DNA of 38,290 nucleotides from Spirosoma fluviale (lineage in GTDB: Bacteria; Bacteroidota; Bacteroidia; Cytophagales; Cyclobacteriaceae), in the NCBI GenBank assembly GCA_945868725.1, contig CAMBMU010000020.1:1-38290 (forward strand). The letters run 5' to 3'. The notes under the pieces are model-generated. The model had not been told where the DNA came from. It worked only from the letters and a program-made list of their open reading frames with translations, and searched no databases. The position numbers and the translations under genes are program-made. Shown here piece by piece: positions 1 through 9,362 of the stretch (positions are counted from its first letter, which is position 1; every line of letters starts with the position of its first letter).

Positions 1-1706
1 TGCGTAAATTGTTCGCTTACCGTCACAGGCAAGATTCCTTTGGCGGGCTTGGCTCCAAATAAAATCTGGGGCACAAGCTTTTGGGTGAAGGGAGAATTCT
101 CATAGGCAAAGACCACATGCTCCAAGCCTTCCAGGTATTTGGCTGCATAAACATTCCCAAAAAGCACCGTCACCACTTTTTGTCTTTTTTCCAAAGCACG
201 GATCAACTCCAAATCCCCTGGTGCGACGCCAAATCCACGCTGGGGGCTATTGGTGATGCCCATCAAACCCACTACAATCACCTCGTAGTCTTCCAACTGC
301 TTCATCAAGTTGTAGTGCGCAGACTCACCGGAAGCCTTCGCAATCTCAAAGTGGTCTACCTGGGTGTAGCGGTTGAGGTAGCTGCTGAAATTTTCGCCAG
401 AACCGCCAATACTTAGGCTGGCGATTTTTCGCTGATCTAACTGGCCTAAGGGAAGTAAATCTCCCTTATTTGCCGCTACAGTGATGGCCTCACTGTAGAG
501 TTTTTCGATGACTTCCGAGGTAGCTGAGGTCGTCAGGCGATCTGCAATTTTGTAGGTGTCTAGGGGAGAAAATGAATGGAGACCAGCCCAATACTTGGCG
601 TTCAAGACTTTTTTTACCCGTCGATTGATCTCTTGTTCGCTGATGAGCCCCTGAGCCACTGCATCTAGAATAAGTGCTTTTGCCTTGGCCACATTTTCTG
701 AATGCAGCAGGATGTCGTTGCCAGCCAGTAGTGCTTGCAACTCTACTTCTCCCAGTTTATTTCGGATGGCTACCCCCTCCATGTTCAAGGCATCGGTAAA
801 AATCAAGCCTTTGAAATTCATCTGCCGCTGCAGTAAATCGGTGACAATTGGTTTGGATAGGCTGGTGGAAATGGAAGATCCTCCATTGAGGCTAGGGACA
901 TTCAGGTGGGCCACCATGACGGACATCAAGTTTTCTTTGAATAGCTCTTGGTAGGGATACAGATCTACCTCCCATATTCTTTTTTCTTCATGAGCAATCA
1001 AGGGTAGCGAAAAATGGCTATCTGTTTCTGTATCTCCATGCCCTGGAAAATGCTTTGCATTGGCAAGGACTCCATTCTCCTGAAGCCCTTTCATGTAAGC
1101 CACCGCTCGTTGGGTAACTCGATTTTTATCTTCACCAAAGGCCCGAAAGCCGATGACAGGATTTTCGGGATTGGAGTTGACATCTACTACAGGGGCAAAA
1201 TTGACATGCATGCCCAACACCTTAAACTGCCGGGCGATTTCTGCCCCCATTTCCTGAACTAAGTTCGGGTCTGAGATGGCTCCCAGAGTCATGGCTTTTG
1301 GAAAATTGAGGGTAGAATCTAGCCGCATCCCTATCCCCCATTCCGCATCCATCGCAATCATCAAGGGGGTCTTTGCTTGTGCCTGGTAGTAATTAGTTAG
1401 GCGAGCTTGTCGGTTAGGTCCTCCTTGAAAAAAAATAAGTCCTCCTAAATTTTCTTTTTGGATCAACGCACTGATTTCATCTACATGTCGCTGATCTTTA
1501 TTGGAGTAGGCCGCTACCATAAAGAGCTGCCCTAGGCGTTCTTCAAAGGTGAGTGCATCAAACACACTATCTACCCAAATCTGTTGGAGATCGGATTTTT
1601 TTGTTTCCAATGAGTCCTTATGAACCTCAGCAGAAACCCGCTTATTAGGAATAAAAATTCCCAACAAAAGGACCCAGAGTAGGTTGAGCAAATGCAGTGT
1701 TCTCAT
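1..1706 (-). CDS. GH3 beta-N-acetylhexosaminidase-like exported enzyme (C-terminus outside window)
   Basis: I translated this frame by hand from the ATG at 1706 and found it open for about 568 codons to the window edge, so the 3' part is missing. Residues 1-26 form a signal peptide with a hydrophobic LLWVLLLGIF core, which implies export. KHFPGHGDTETDSH at about 218-231 is the NagZ-type GH3 motif with the His/Asp pair, and FTDALNM with Asp near 305 matches the nucleophile motif. From about residue 380 a GH3 C-terminal-type alpha/beta domain begins. The family hydrolyses beta-linked N-acetylhexosamine, for example in peptidoglycan turnover. Bacteroidota homologues are often near 1000 residues with a beta-lactamase-like domain at the C-terminus; whether that applies here cannot be seen. 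The gene is divergent from the mutL operon. Confidence 0.9.
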   Translation of the reverse strand, partial: MRTLHLLNLLWVLLLGIFIPNKRVSAEVHKDSLETKKSDLQQIWVDSVFDALTFEERLGQLFMVAAYSNKDQRHVDEISALIQKENLGGLIFFQGGPNRQARLTNYYQAQAKTPLMIAMDAEWGIGMRLDSTLNFPKAMTLGAISDPNLVQEMGAEIARQFKVLGMHVNFAPVVDVNSNPENPVIGFRAFGEDKNRVTQRAVAYMKGLQENGVLANAKHFPGHGDTETDSHFSLPLIAHEEKRIWEVDLYPYQELFKENLMSVMVAHLNVPSLNGGSSISTSLSKPIVTDLLQRQMNFKGLIFTDALNMEGVAIRNKLGEVELQALLAGNDILLHSENVAKAKALILDAVAQGLISEQEINRRVKKVLNAKYWAGLHSFSPLDTYKIADRLTTSATSEVIEKLYSEAITVAANKGDLLPLGQLDQRKIASLSIGGSGENFSSYLNRYTQVDHFEIAKASGESAHYNLMKQLEDYEVIVVGLMGITNSPQRGFGVAPGDLELIRALEKRQKVVTVLFGNVYAAKYLEGLEHVVFAYENSPFTQKLVPQILFGAKPAKGILPVTVSEQFT

Positions 1707-1954
1707 GGAATAGAATACATTTAATTCTGTATTTTTACCTAAATTTACCCAGTGATTTAGGGCTTTTTAGTTAGAGTAAAGGCCTTCATGTCGAATAAGT
1801 CTCTAAAAAAAAGGCCTAAAGATTCAAGATACAAAAGTTTGTAAAACTTCTACTCGACTTTGGAATTTTCTAAGGACTAAATACCAAAATCCAAGAAGGG
1901 ATTCCACCCCATGGATGAGAAACCCAAGTACCCTTTTCGAAAAACTGAAAAAAC
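1707..1954. other. Divergent intergenic region with no recognised gene
   Basis: This 248-nt AT-rich stretch lies between the divergent GH3 gene and the mutL operon and must hold both promoters. I found no clear TAnnTTTG box on either strand. A 15-codon ORF starts at ATG 1911 and its TGA overlaps the start of the next gene at 1955, but it is too short to call. Confidence 0.5.
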
Positions 1955-2359
1955 ATGAAACTCCCTTCCATATTTAAGACTGCCTCTCACCAGCGTTTTT
2001 CAATCAAGCCTAGGTACTATGATCCAATTAAAGAGGAGATCGAAGAGCGTACTTCTAGAATAAAAAAGGAGCTTGAGCAAGAAGGATTAATTGATCCGGA
2101 AGAGGGTGACTCCCCCCAACCCAAGTGGACGGCAATGAAAGGGTCATTTTCCGCCCGTCGAGGAGAGAAGTCCCGAAATTCTACTGTTTTTAATTCCACC
2201 GGAATTATCCGCACCCTACTTTTTTTGGGCATGGTCACAGCGGCATTTGGATATATCTACCTAGGACCATCAATTTTCACCTACTTGGGCTATGTGGCTA
2301 TCGGAGGTGCTGGGTTTTATTATTTGCTGAAATTCCTCAAAAAAGGAAAAAATGCCTGA
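1955..2359 (+). CDS. Small two-helix membrane protein, unknown function
   Basis: The protein has 134 residues. Residues 1-80 are charged and probably cytoplasmic, with a Glu/Lys/Arg-rich helix at about 25-43 (KEEIEERTSRIKKELEQE). Two hydrophobic segments follow at about 86-103 and 106-126, then a basic tail. There is no signal peptide and I see no known motif. The last 8 nt overlap the start of mutL, so the two are likely translationally coupled. I do not recognise a function. Its place at the head of the mutL-rhomboid operon is the only clue. Confidence 0.8.
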   Translation: MKLPSIFKTASHQRFSIKPRYYDPIKEEIEERTSRIKKELEQEGLIDPEEGDSPQPKWTAMKGSFSARRGEKSRNSTVFNSTGIIRTLLFLGMVTAAFGYIYLGPSIFTYLGYVAIGGAGFYYLLKFLKKGKNA

Positions 2360-4199
2360 TTACATTCAGCTTCTTCCCGATGCCATTGCCAACCAAATTG
2401 CTGCTGGTGAGGTAGTTCAACGGCCAGCATCTGCACTCAAAGAGTTGCTCGAAAATGCCGTTGATGCTGGAGCCACACAAATTCAAGTAGTAGTCAAAGA
2501 TGCAGGGAAGCAGCTGATTCAAGTGATCGACAATGGGAAAGGAATGTCCCCCACCGATGCACGCATGAGTTTTGAGCGACATGCTACTTCCAAAATCCGT
2601 ACCGCACAAGATCTTTTTGCCATTCGAACTTTTGGTTTTCGAGGGGAAGCCATGGCTTCTATCGCCGCAGTGGCGCAGGTCGAACTAAAAACCCGAACCC
2701 AGGAAGCTGAGGTGGGTTCCTTGATTCATATTGAAGGTTCCGAAGTTAAAAAACAGGAACCCGTAGCGGTACCCGTAGGTACTTCGGTGGCCATGAGAAA
2801 CTTGTTTTTCAATGTGCCTGCTCGAAGGAATTTCTTGAAATCCAATTCAGTGGAAATGCGGCATATCGTCGATGAATTTCAACGTGTAGCTCTTTCTTAC
2901 CCAGAAATAGCCTTCTCCCTGTACCAGCAAGATTTGGAAACCTACACCCTTCTTCCCGGCAAACTCAGCCAGCGCATTGTGGGGATTTTTGGGAAAGGAA
3001 TCCAAAATCAGCTCGTTCCCTGTGAAGAAGAAACTCCCCATCTCAGTATCAAAGGCTATGTAGGCAAACCAGAATACGCCAAAAAAACGCGGGGTGAACA
3101 ATTTTTCTTTGTCAACAATCGCTACATCAAAAGCAGCTACCTCCACCATGCAGTAAATACTGCCTACGAGGGATTAATTCAAGCAGATCAACACCCTTTT
3201 TATGTGTTGTTTCTGGATATAGATCCTGCTACCATAGATATCAACGTACATCCAACCAAAACAGAAATCAAGTTTGAGGACGAGCGAACCATTTACGCAG
3301 TGATTCGTTCGGCTGTCAAGCAAGCCTTAGGGGCCCATCAGGTCATGCCTGCATTGGATTTTAGCATGGATGTCAACTTTCAAGAAAATTGGACGACCAA
3401 TTCTCAAGTGTCTGTGGATGTGGAACGCGAATACAGCTACAAAACCTACAATACTCCTGAGTTTCAGCGAGCTTCTGTCTCAGGATGGGAGCGACTTTTT
3501 GAAGGAGATTCTCCAGCTTCCATCTCCCAAAAATCTCCTGCTTTTTCGGTTGATGATCAAGAGCTACTTACTTTCCAAAGTAGAGCTTCAGCAGGAGAGG
3601 TTTCGTTGGCTTTACAACAAGAAGCTGGAGAAGGAAATGGAACGACCTTTCAAGTAGAGCGAAGCTATATTGTGGCCCAAATGTCCACGGGGCTGCTTAT
3701 CGTCGACCAACAAATGGCGCATGAGCGAATCCTATACGAGCGGTACCTCAAGCAACTACAAACGACGCAAGGGGCTTCCCAACAATGCTTGTTTCCGACC
3801 GTACTGACCCTGAATCCAGCAGACTTTGCCTTGGTGATGGACATGCTGCCAGAGTTGGTTAGCCTAGGCTTTCAAGTAGATGAATTTGGCAAAGACTCGG
3901 TGGTCATCCGAGGGGTCCCTGCAGAAACGCAAGTAAAAAATGAAAAGGAACTCTTTGAAGGATTAATTGAGCAGTATAAAAATTTTAAAAACGAGCTTTC
4001 CCTAGATAAAAAAGAAAATCTGGCTCGGTCTCTATCCAAAAGATCCTGTCTTAAGAAGGGTCAGAAGCTAGATGCGCAAGAGATGGAAACCTTAGTTGGG
4101 CAGCTTTTTGCTTGTCCAAACCCAAATTATTCTCCTTCTGGAAACAAAACCTCCGTGAAATTGGATTTAACTAGCATTCACGCCTTCTTCGCTAAATAA
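2352..4199 (+). CDS. mutL: DNA mismatch repair protein MutL
   Basis: MutL links MutS mismatch recognition to strand removal. The N-terminal GHKL ATPase shows ELLENAVDAGA (Glu31 and Asn35 match the catalytic Glu/Asn), DNGKGM at 60-65 and TFGFRGEA at 93-100. The C-terminal dimerisation domain has DQQMAHERILYE from residue 452, a variant of the DQHA(x)2E(x)4E metal site of MutL endonucleases. The downstream CPHGRP element is replaced by CPNPNYSPSGNKT. So nuclease activity is plausible but not certain. At 615 residues it has the usual family length. It overlaps the upstream gene by 8 nt, and the next gene starts 1 nt after its stop. Confidence 0.97.
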   Translation: MPDYIQLLPDAIANQIAAGEVVQRPASALKELLENAVDAGATQIQVVVKDAGKQLIQVIDNGKGMSPTDARMSFERHATSKIRTAQDLFAIRTFGFRGEAMASIAAVAQVELKTRTQEAEVGSLIHIEGSEVKKQEPVAVPVGTSVAMRNLFFNVPARRNFLKSNSVEMRHIVDEFQRVALSYPEIAFSLYQQDLETYTLLPGKLSQRIVGIFGKGIQNQLVPCEEETPHLSIKGYVGKPEYAKKTRGEQFFFVNNRYIKSSYLHHAVNTAYEGLIQADQHPFYVLFLDIDPATIDINVHPTKTEIKFEDERTIYAVIRSAVKQALGAHQVMPALDFSMDVNFQENWTTNSQVSVDVEREYSYKTYNTPEFQRASVSGWERLFEGDSPASISQKSPAFSVDDQELLTFQSRASAGEVSLALQQEAGEGNGTTFQVERSYIVAQMSTGLLIVDQQMAHERILYERYLKQLQTTQGASQQCLFPTVLTLNPADFALVMDMLPELVSLGFQVDEFGKDSVVIRGVPAETQVKNEKELFEGLIEQYKNFKNELSLDKKENLARSLSKRSCLKKGQKLDAQEMETLVGQLFACPNPNYSPSGNKTSVKLDLTSIHAFFAK

Positions 4200-4200
4200 T

Positions 4201-4992
4201 ATGTTTAGAAACATCACACCGGTCGTTCAAAATCTATTGCTAATCAACATCGCTGTTTTTTTGGTGGCCAATTTTGTGTTCCCTCCCTTGAACGAATGGT
4301 TTGCCCTCTACAATATCCAGAGTTCCTACTTCAAACCCTTCCAATTCCTTTCCTACATGTTTATGCATGCCGACTTTTGGCATCTATTCAGTAACCTCTT
4401 TGGGCTGCTGATATTTGGTCCCTTATTAGAGCAGTTTTTGGGTCCCAAAAAGCTCTTTATCCTTTGGATGGTCTCTGGAATGGGAGCAGGAGTTCTCTAC
4501 TCTGGATATACCTTGGTTCAGTATCGGACGATGGAGGAGAAGGTATTGGCATTTGAGGCGGATCCAGATCCTGAATATTTTAACCGGTTAGTTATCGAGA
4601 ATCGGGGATACTTCTCTCCCGAAGTATTTGATTTTGTGGATCAGTACAGCAGAAACCCAGAAGATCCTATGAATATCGAGCGCGCTGAGCAAACCTTGAA
4701 TACTATTTTGGAGCTTCAAGTCAACCAACCCATGGTCGGCGCTTCAGGAGCACTATTTGGGATATTAATTGCTTTTGGGATGCTGTTTCCAAATACTCAA
4801 CTTTTTTTACTTTTTCCACCAATACCAATTAAAGCAAAGTATATGGTATTTTTCTATGGGCTATATACGGTATACAATGTGCTATTGACAAGTTCTACCG
4901 ATAATGTGGCCCACTTTGCACACCTCAGTGGTCTAGTGGTCGGTGCGATCCTGGTATACTTCTGGAAAAAAAATAGAAATAGCTTCTACTGA
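4201..4992 (+). CDS. Rhomboid-family intramembrane serine protease with long loop
   Basis: Rhomboids cleave transmembrane substrates inside the bilayer. HADFWHLFSN (His61, Asn65) is the oxyanion-stabilising HxxxN motif. GASG at 180-183 gives the catalytic Ser182, and AHFAHLSG the catalytic His241. About six membrane helices are visible. Between the helix ending near residue 105 and the catalytic GASG lies a hydrophilic insert of about 70 residues (roughly 108-178), rich in Asp, Glu and Pro. Both catalytic residues are kept, so the protein should be active. The substrate is unknown. The gene is third in the operon and is followed by a second rhomboid after 1 nt. Confidence 0.93.
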   Translation: MFRNITPVVQNLLLINIAVFLVANFVFPPLNEWFALYNIQSSYFKPFQFLSYMFMHADFWHLFSNLFGLLIFGPLLEQFLGPKKLFILWMVSGMGAGVLYSGYTLVQYRTMEEKVLAFEADPDPEYFNRLVIENRGYFSPEVFDFVDQYSRNPEDPMNIERAEQTLNTILELQVNQPMVGASGALFGILIAFGMLFPNTQLFLLFPPIPIKAKYMVFFYGLYTVYNVLLTSSTDNVAHFAHLSGLVVGAILVYFWKKNRNSFY

Positions 4993-4993
4993 C

Positions 4994-5893
4994 ATGTATT
5001 CGAGCTTTTGGGACAATTTAAAAAATGCATTTAACCGGCGGGACAATAGCTTATACAAGCTAATGGCCATCAACTTGATTGCTTTTTTTGTGCTGTTGAT
5101 TGCACGAGTAGTGCTGACGCTTAGCGGCTTTGGGGAGCTCTACAAGGAAGGACTGAAGTGGATCATGATGCCCGCTTCCGTATCTACTTTTGCCACGCAA
5201 CCCTGGTCTCTCTTTACCTATTTCTTTTTGCATGAGGGGCTTTTTCATATTTTGTTCAATCTCCTCTTCCTGTATTATTTTGGACTCCTCGTCCATCAAT
5301 ATTTAGGGAGTAGGAAACTTACCAACTTGTATGTGCTCGGCGGAGTGTTTGGAGCAGGATTTTATGTGTTGATGTACAACATTGCTCCCTACTTTTCAGG
5401 TGCAGTTGACACCTCTTTCATGCTTGGCGCCAGCGCGGGAGTATTTGCTGTAGTAGTAGGAGCGGCCACGCTTGCACCACAAACTACTTTTGTGCTTTTT
5501 CTTCTAGGGCCAGTCAAAATTGTTTACATCGCTGCATTTTATGTCATCCTATCCTTTGCCAATTCAATTGGTGAAAATGCGGGTGGAGAAATAGCACACT
5601 TGGGCGGGGCGATGATTGGCTTTGGCTACATCTACTTGTTGCGAAAAGGCTGGGACTTGGGAATCCCTATTCAAAAAGTGGGACTATTTTTCGAAAATTT
5701 GGGGAGTAGACGTGCTCCAAAAGTAAGCTACAGAAGATCTTCTTCCACCAAATCAACCGTTACAAATCCAGTGAACAAGGAGACGCTCAGCCAAGAGGAA
5801 GTGGATAAAATCCTCGATAAAATTGCCGATAAGGGCTACGAGGGACTCACGAAGGAGGAAAAAAGAAAGCTGTTTGAGTACAGTAAGAAGTAA
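4994..5893 (+). CDS. Rhomboid-family intramembrane serine protease with C-terminal charged domain
   Basis: Second rhomboid of the tandem pair. I place the start at ATG 4994 (MYSSFWDNL), 1 nt after the preceding stop; an upstream in-frame ATG at 4943 would overlap that gene by 50 nt. HEGLFHILFN (His85, Asn89), GASAG (Ser147) and AHLGG (His202) are the expected active-site elements. After the last helix there is a basic linker and a short helical domain (about 265-299, EEVDKILDKIADKGYEGLT) of the kind found at the C-terminus of many Bacteroidota rhomboids. The gene ends the operon. The repeat-filled gap after it separates it from a convergent gene. Confidence 0.93.
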   Translation: MYSSFWDNLKNAFNRRDNSLYKLMAINLIAFFVLLIARVVLTLSGFGELYKEGLKWIMMPASVSTFATQPWSLFTYFFLHEGLFHILFNLLFLYYFGLLVHQYLGSRKLTNLYVLGGVFGAGFYVLMYNIAPYFSGAVDTSFMLGASAGVFAVVVGAATLAPQTTFVLFLLGPVKIVYIAAFYVILSFANSIGENAGGEIAHLGGAMIGFGYIYLLRKGWDLGIPIQKVGLFFENLGSRRAPKVSYRRSSSTKSTVTNPVNKETLSQEEVDKILDKIADKGYEGLTKEEKRKLFEYSKK

Positions 5894-5900
5894 GTGCAAT

Positions 5901-6086
5901 CAGTCAACAGTCCACTGACCACAGCCAACTGTGTATTGTCAACAGACGACGGTCCACGGTCCACAGCTCACTGAATTGAACTTCAAGCCTTGTTTTATTT
6001 GGTTAGCACTTAAGAAGTTGTATTCAGTAACCACCCACTTTATCCTCAAACCAAGCGACTGTCGACCGTGGACTGTTAGCTGTTGA
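5901..6086. repeat. Heptanucleotide-periodic quasi-palindromic intergenic repeat (locus 1)
   Basis: Ten consecutive 7-nt units fill 5901-5970, nearly all fitting C-N-G-N-S-N-A (for example CAGTCAA, CGGTCCA). A core at 5976-6000 (TTGAACTTCAAGCCTTG) recurs at other loci. Four heptads of the complementary type (CNGTNGA) fill 6059-6086. The two arms can fold on each other imperfectly. The element fills the gap between two convergent genes. Confidence 0.85.
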
Positions 6087-6100
6087 CAATATGTCAATCC

Positions 6101-6577
6101 TTACTTTCCAAGTGGAAAATCGAGACCGAAGCGAAAGTAGGTTTGCTGAATTCCTTGGCTTTGAAATTTGAATTCGGTACTCAGTCCCACCCAGTCTGTG
6201 AGTGGAACTACAGCTCCCACCCCTACATTCGCACCACTGTAGTTCCGCTTTGTTCCTGCAGCCGAAGCTTGTGGATTTTCTGAGGTTAGACTGTAGCCTG
6301 TCACCACATAGACTTGCGACTTGTCCTTAGAGAGGTAGTAGCGCAGGTCAGCGCTAAAGTTGCTCGCTCTTCCTACGGCTGGAAAAATCTGCGTGTAGCT
6401 TGGCATCAGTCCAAACTGAGGTGCAAAAAAATACTCCCAACCCAATCCGATTCCGGGTTCATCCATGCGTAACCCATACTGCCCCAAGACATGAAGCCTG
6501 GAATCACCCTGCTCTTGTGCCTGAAGGATAGTAATGGAGCCAATAAGAAAACAAGTGACTAGGAGAAGCTTTTTCAT
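6101..6577 (-). CDS. Small exported protein, outer-membrane beta-barrel type
   Basis: The protein has 158 residues. Residues 1-20 (MKKLLLVTCFLIGSITILQA) are a clear signal peptide ending before QEQ. The rest alternates hydrophobic and polar residues and is rich in Gly, Tyr and Phe (GLGWEYFFAPQFG, GVGAVVPLTDWVGLS, TYFRFGLDF), as expected of amphipathic beta-strands. It ends in FGLDFPLGK. This is the look of small outer-membrane beta-barrel proteins of Bacteroidota. The role is unknown. It lies 45 nt downstream of the TonB-plug gene on the same strand and may be cotranscribed with it. Confidence 0.7.
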   Translation of the reverse strand: MKKLLLVTCFLIGSITILQAQEQGDSRLHVLGQYGLRMDEPGIGLGWEYFFAPQFGLMPSYTQIFPAVGRASNFSADLRYYLSKDKSQVYVVTGYSLTSENPQASAAGTKRNYSGANVGVGAVVPLTDWVGLSTEFKFQSQGIQQTYFRFGLDFPLGK

Positions 6578-6622
6578 CGCATCATTTTTTGTGAAGCTAC
6601 CAAATCCCGCGAATACCCCAAA

Positions 6623-9307
6623 TTATTCCAACACCTTGACCAAACGTCCCAATCTTCCTTGTCGGTCTATACCCTCTAGGATCAGTAAATGTCTACTTGC
6701 TGTCTCAGAATTGTAATAGGACAGGGAGGCCTTTCCACCTTGATCTGTCTGAATAAGTGGATTCCAGTACAAGGTAGCGCGCTGGTCAGGGATGGAATTG
6801 GTGGAGGAGTTTTCATCGTACTTGGGGTTATAGAAAACACGAGGGGAGGAGTAGCCGCTGTATTTGGTCACTAAAGTTCCTCCCACCGTGGAGTAGGTAG
6901 TGCTGGTACCCGATTTGGTGTAGACGGCGATGACGCCATTTCCTCCTTGAGAACCAAAGATTGCCGTCCGAGCAGGATCCTTAAATACCTCCACACTTTC
7001 CACATCTCGTGGACTGATTTGAGCGAGTGTATTTGCATCTACTGGCACATTGTTAAGCATGTACATCGGTTCTGTACCCGCCTGAAGCGAGCCTACTCCT
7101 CGAATAAGTACGGTGGCATTGAAGCCATCAAAAGTGACACGAACCCCAGCCACACGGCCTTGGATCAGTTGAAAAATATTGATAAACCCTTGCCCACCAG
7201 GAATGTCATCTGGCTTAATAATCGCATCCCCATCCCCATAGATTTTACGGGACTGGGTTTGTTCTTCTTGCAGTGTTGTGGCCTCAACGGTGATCCCCTC
7301 CAACTCTTTATCTATTGGAGCAGCATTGAGTTGTTGCATCTGGTTCCGTTTGCGGACAGTTGCAGCCAATCCTTCTGGCCAAATGCTAGTGGCAGGGTAC
7401 AGGCCTCCCAGCTGGAGAAATGGCAGTTTAGGTACTGCTATAGATAGATTTATGAAATTCCGAGCACGAAGGTCCTCTGCAGTAAGAGTGACTGCAACAG
7501 AATCTTGGTACCGAAGATCTGTCAACAAAAAGTCGCCATCTGGACCATATTCCGTCGAAAGGAGTTCAATTCCATCCCCTACAAGGGCGGTGATTTTTCC
7601 TCCCCCCAATCCTTTTTTGGTAGGGCTTTGCTCCTTTATTTTTCCTGAGATGGTGATCCCTTGTTCGATGTAGTAGCCTTGGTCTGGCAATCGGTTTTGG
7701 ACTACGGCACCCCAATCAAATCGAGTCCAGCCATGGGTAAGCATGACCAAATCGAGTTCCTCGGAAGCATTGGGCAGGTCTTTTCTAAAGTAATACCCAG
7801 GTCTGTAAACAGTCCCCTTCAGGTCGCTAGTCAGGAGAAGGTGAGAAAAGAGCGTTCCCTGCAAATCACTTTGATCCTCTACTTGATCGAGATCCACTAC
7901 CGACAGTGAGAAGCTTGCCGGGGCAATGCTATCTAGGAATGAACTTTTCAAATCCAAGTTTACTTTTCCACGGGGTCGAAGTGCTGCGGTTGAAGTAGAC
8001 ACCTCAAGGGTTAACTCATCTTTATTTTGAACAAATACCAGCCGCTCGAGAAGGGGTCTTCCTTGCTCATCGAGGAGGGCAATTGTATGAATGCCACTTG
8101 GAAGGTTTTTCTTTGGGATGCGTACGCCCCATACCCCATTTGTCAGGGTTCCTTCCGCTATGTAATTGACCAATCCTCGGGTATGGCTTACGAGCAGGAG
8201 CTTTTCTGTGACTCCTTCACCTTGGATAATTGCGGAAATAAAGGTGCCGTCTTTTGGGTTTTGAACTTGAATGCTTAGGCCTTTATCCAAGGCTTTTGGA
8301 AATGGGATTCTTCGCGTTACTCCCAGCGTACTGTCTTTGATGGTGGCGAAATAATCGGATTTTATGGGAGTAAACTCCAGTTTCCCCAACCCAGCTTCAT
8401 TGGTGGTAAACTGAGTTCCTTCGGCACCTTCTATCCTTCCTTGAAGTTTGAGGGGGCTGCCATCTGGAAAAACCGCACGAAGGGCTACCGTTGATTTCTT
8501 TCCGATCACCCAATTTCCACCTTCTGGCAAAAATTGAATATCTGCAGCTTCTAAGGCATAGGGAAGCTTTATCTTTTGAGTGATGATGTACCCTGGGCTT
8601 TCTTCGAACGAAAGTGCAAGGTGTTGGGAGGGATGGGGAGCGTTGGGGATGGAGAAACCAAATTCCGTAGTGCCCTGTGCATTGAGCTGGAGGGTTTGAC
8701 TGTACAATTCCTCGTCGCCCGCGATTGCCTGCAACTTGATCGGGCGATTGCTTAAGGGCTCACCGGCTGCATTGACTCCTTGGAGGGACAGTTTATACCG
8801 TACCTTTTCATTTTCAATCCGAATGTCGAGCACTTCCACTTTAGGTAAAAAAGCACCGCCCAAGCCATCAACTACCTGAACTTGTTGCGTGAAAAAGTAG
8901 TCTTCTCCAAAATTTCGCATCCAAGTGGTGTAGGCCTTGAGTTGGTAGGTGCCCGTCTTTCCAAAGTTGGGAAAGTTAAAATCTCCAGCACCGCGCCCAT
9001 TTTCAAGGGATATAATTTTTTGAGCAACGCGCAAGCCATCCCCGTCAAACAAGTCTACGTAAAGCGTTTTGCTGAGTGGGGAAGGGAGTTGCTCACCTCC
9101 TGCAACTACATAGGCTGCAAACCAGAGATCTTCTCCTAGCGTGTAGGTAAATTTATCAAGGTGGAGGTAAGCTTTCTCCACTGGAAATTCATCCTGGGAG
9201 CTTTTAAAATGGGTTTGGATTTGCGTTGGAAGTCCTTCTTGAGCTAGGGTAGGAACCGAAAAAATCAGAAGACTTAGTGAAAAAAGTAGGGATTGGATAG
9301 CTCTCAT
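6623..9307 (-). CDS. Large exported protein with C-terminal TonB-receptor plug domain and no barrel
   Basis: The protein has 894 residues with a signal peptide (MRAIQSLLFSLSLLIFSVPTLA). The N-terminal third has macroglobulin/MG2-like strands (EKAYLHLDKFTYTLGEDLWFAAYV). The middle is beta-rich with carboxypeptidase-regulatory-like stretches. Residues about 690-800 form a TonB-dependent receptor plug (GFINIFQLIQGRVAGVRV, LIRGVGSLQAGTEPMYML, VPVDANTLAQISPRDVESVEV). Only about 90 residues follow, so the 22-strand barrel is absent. Proteins of this layout are recurrent in Bacteroidota and probably act at the outer membrane or surface. Ligand and partner are unknown. Confidence 0.85.
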   Translation of the reverse strand: MRAIQSLLFSLSLLIFSVPTLAQEGLPTQIQTHFKSSQDEFPVEKAYLHLDKFTYTLGEDLWFAAYVVAGGEQLPSPLSKTLYVDLFDGDGLRVAQKIISLENGRGAGDFNFPNFGKTGTYQLKAYTTWMRNFGEDYFFTQQVQVVDGLGGAFLPKVEVLDIRIENEKVRYKLSLQGVNAAGEPLSNRPIKLQAIAGDEELYSQTLQLNAQGTTEFGFSIPNAPHPSQHLALSFEESPGYIITQKIKLPYALEAADIQFLPEGGNWVIGKKSTVALRAVFPDGSPLKLQGRIEGAEGTQFTTNEAGLGKLEFTPIKSDYFATIKDSTLGVTRRIPFPKALDKGLSIQVQNPKDGTFISAIIQGEGVTEKLLLVSHTRGLVNYIAEGTLTNGVWGVRIPKKNLPSGIHTIALLDEQGRPLLERLVFVQNKDELTLEVSTSTAALRPRGKVNLDLKSSFLDSIAPASFSLSVVDLDQVEDQSDLQGTLFSHLLLTSDLKGTVYRPGYYFRKDLPNASEELDLVMLTHGWTRFDWGAVVQNRLPDQGYYIEQGITISGKIKEQSPTKKGLGGGKITALVGDGIELLSTEYGPDGDFLLTDLRYQDSVAVTLTAEDLRARNFINLSIAVPKLPFLQLGGLYPATSIWPEGLAATVRKRNQMQQLNAAPIDKELEGITVEATTLQEEQTQSRKIYGDGDAIIKPDDIPGGQGFINIFQLIQGRVAGVRVTFDGFNATVLIRGVGSLQAGTEPMYMLNNVPVDANTLAQISPRDVESVEVFKDPARTAIFGSQGGNGVIAVYTKSGTSTTYSTVGGTLVTKYSGYSSPRVFYNPKYDENSSTNSIPDQRATLYWNPLIQTDQGGKASLSYYNSETASRHLLILEGIDRQGRLGRLVKVLE

Positions 9308-9362
9308 TGAAAAATTGGAATGGTATAGGGTTGTATACCGATTTTGGTAGATTAGGGTTGCC

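Noticed and set aside
1911..1958. 15-codon ORF overlapping the start of the gene at 1955
   Set aside because: Too short, with no conserved feature; the overlap of stop and start may be chance.
4943..4993. Upstream start for the second rhomboid
   Set aside because: Would overlap the first rhomboid by 50 nt and add a basic stretch not expected at the family N-terminus; ATG 4994 is 1 nt after the previous stop.
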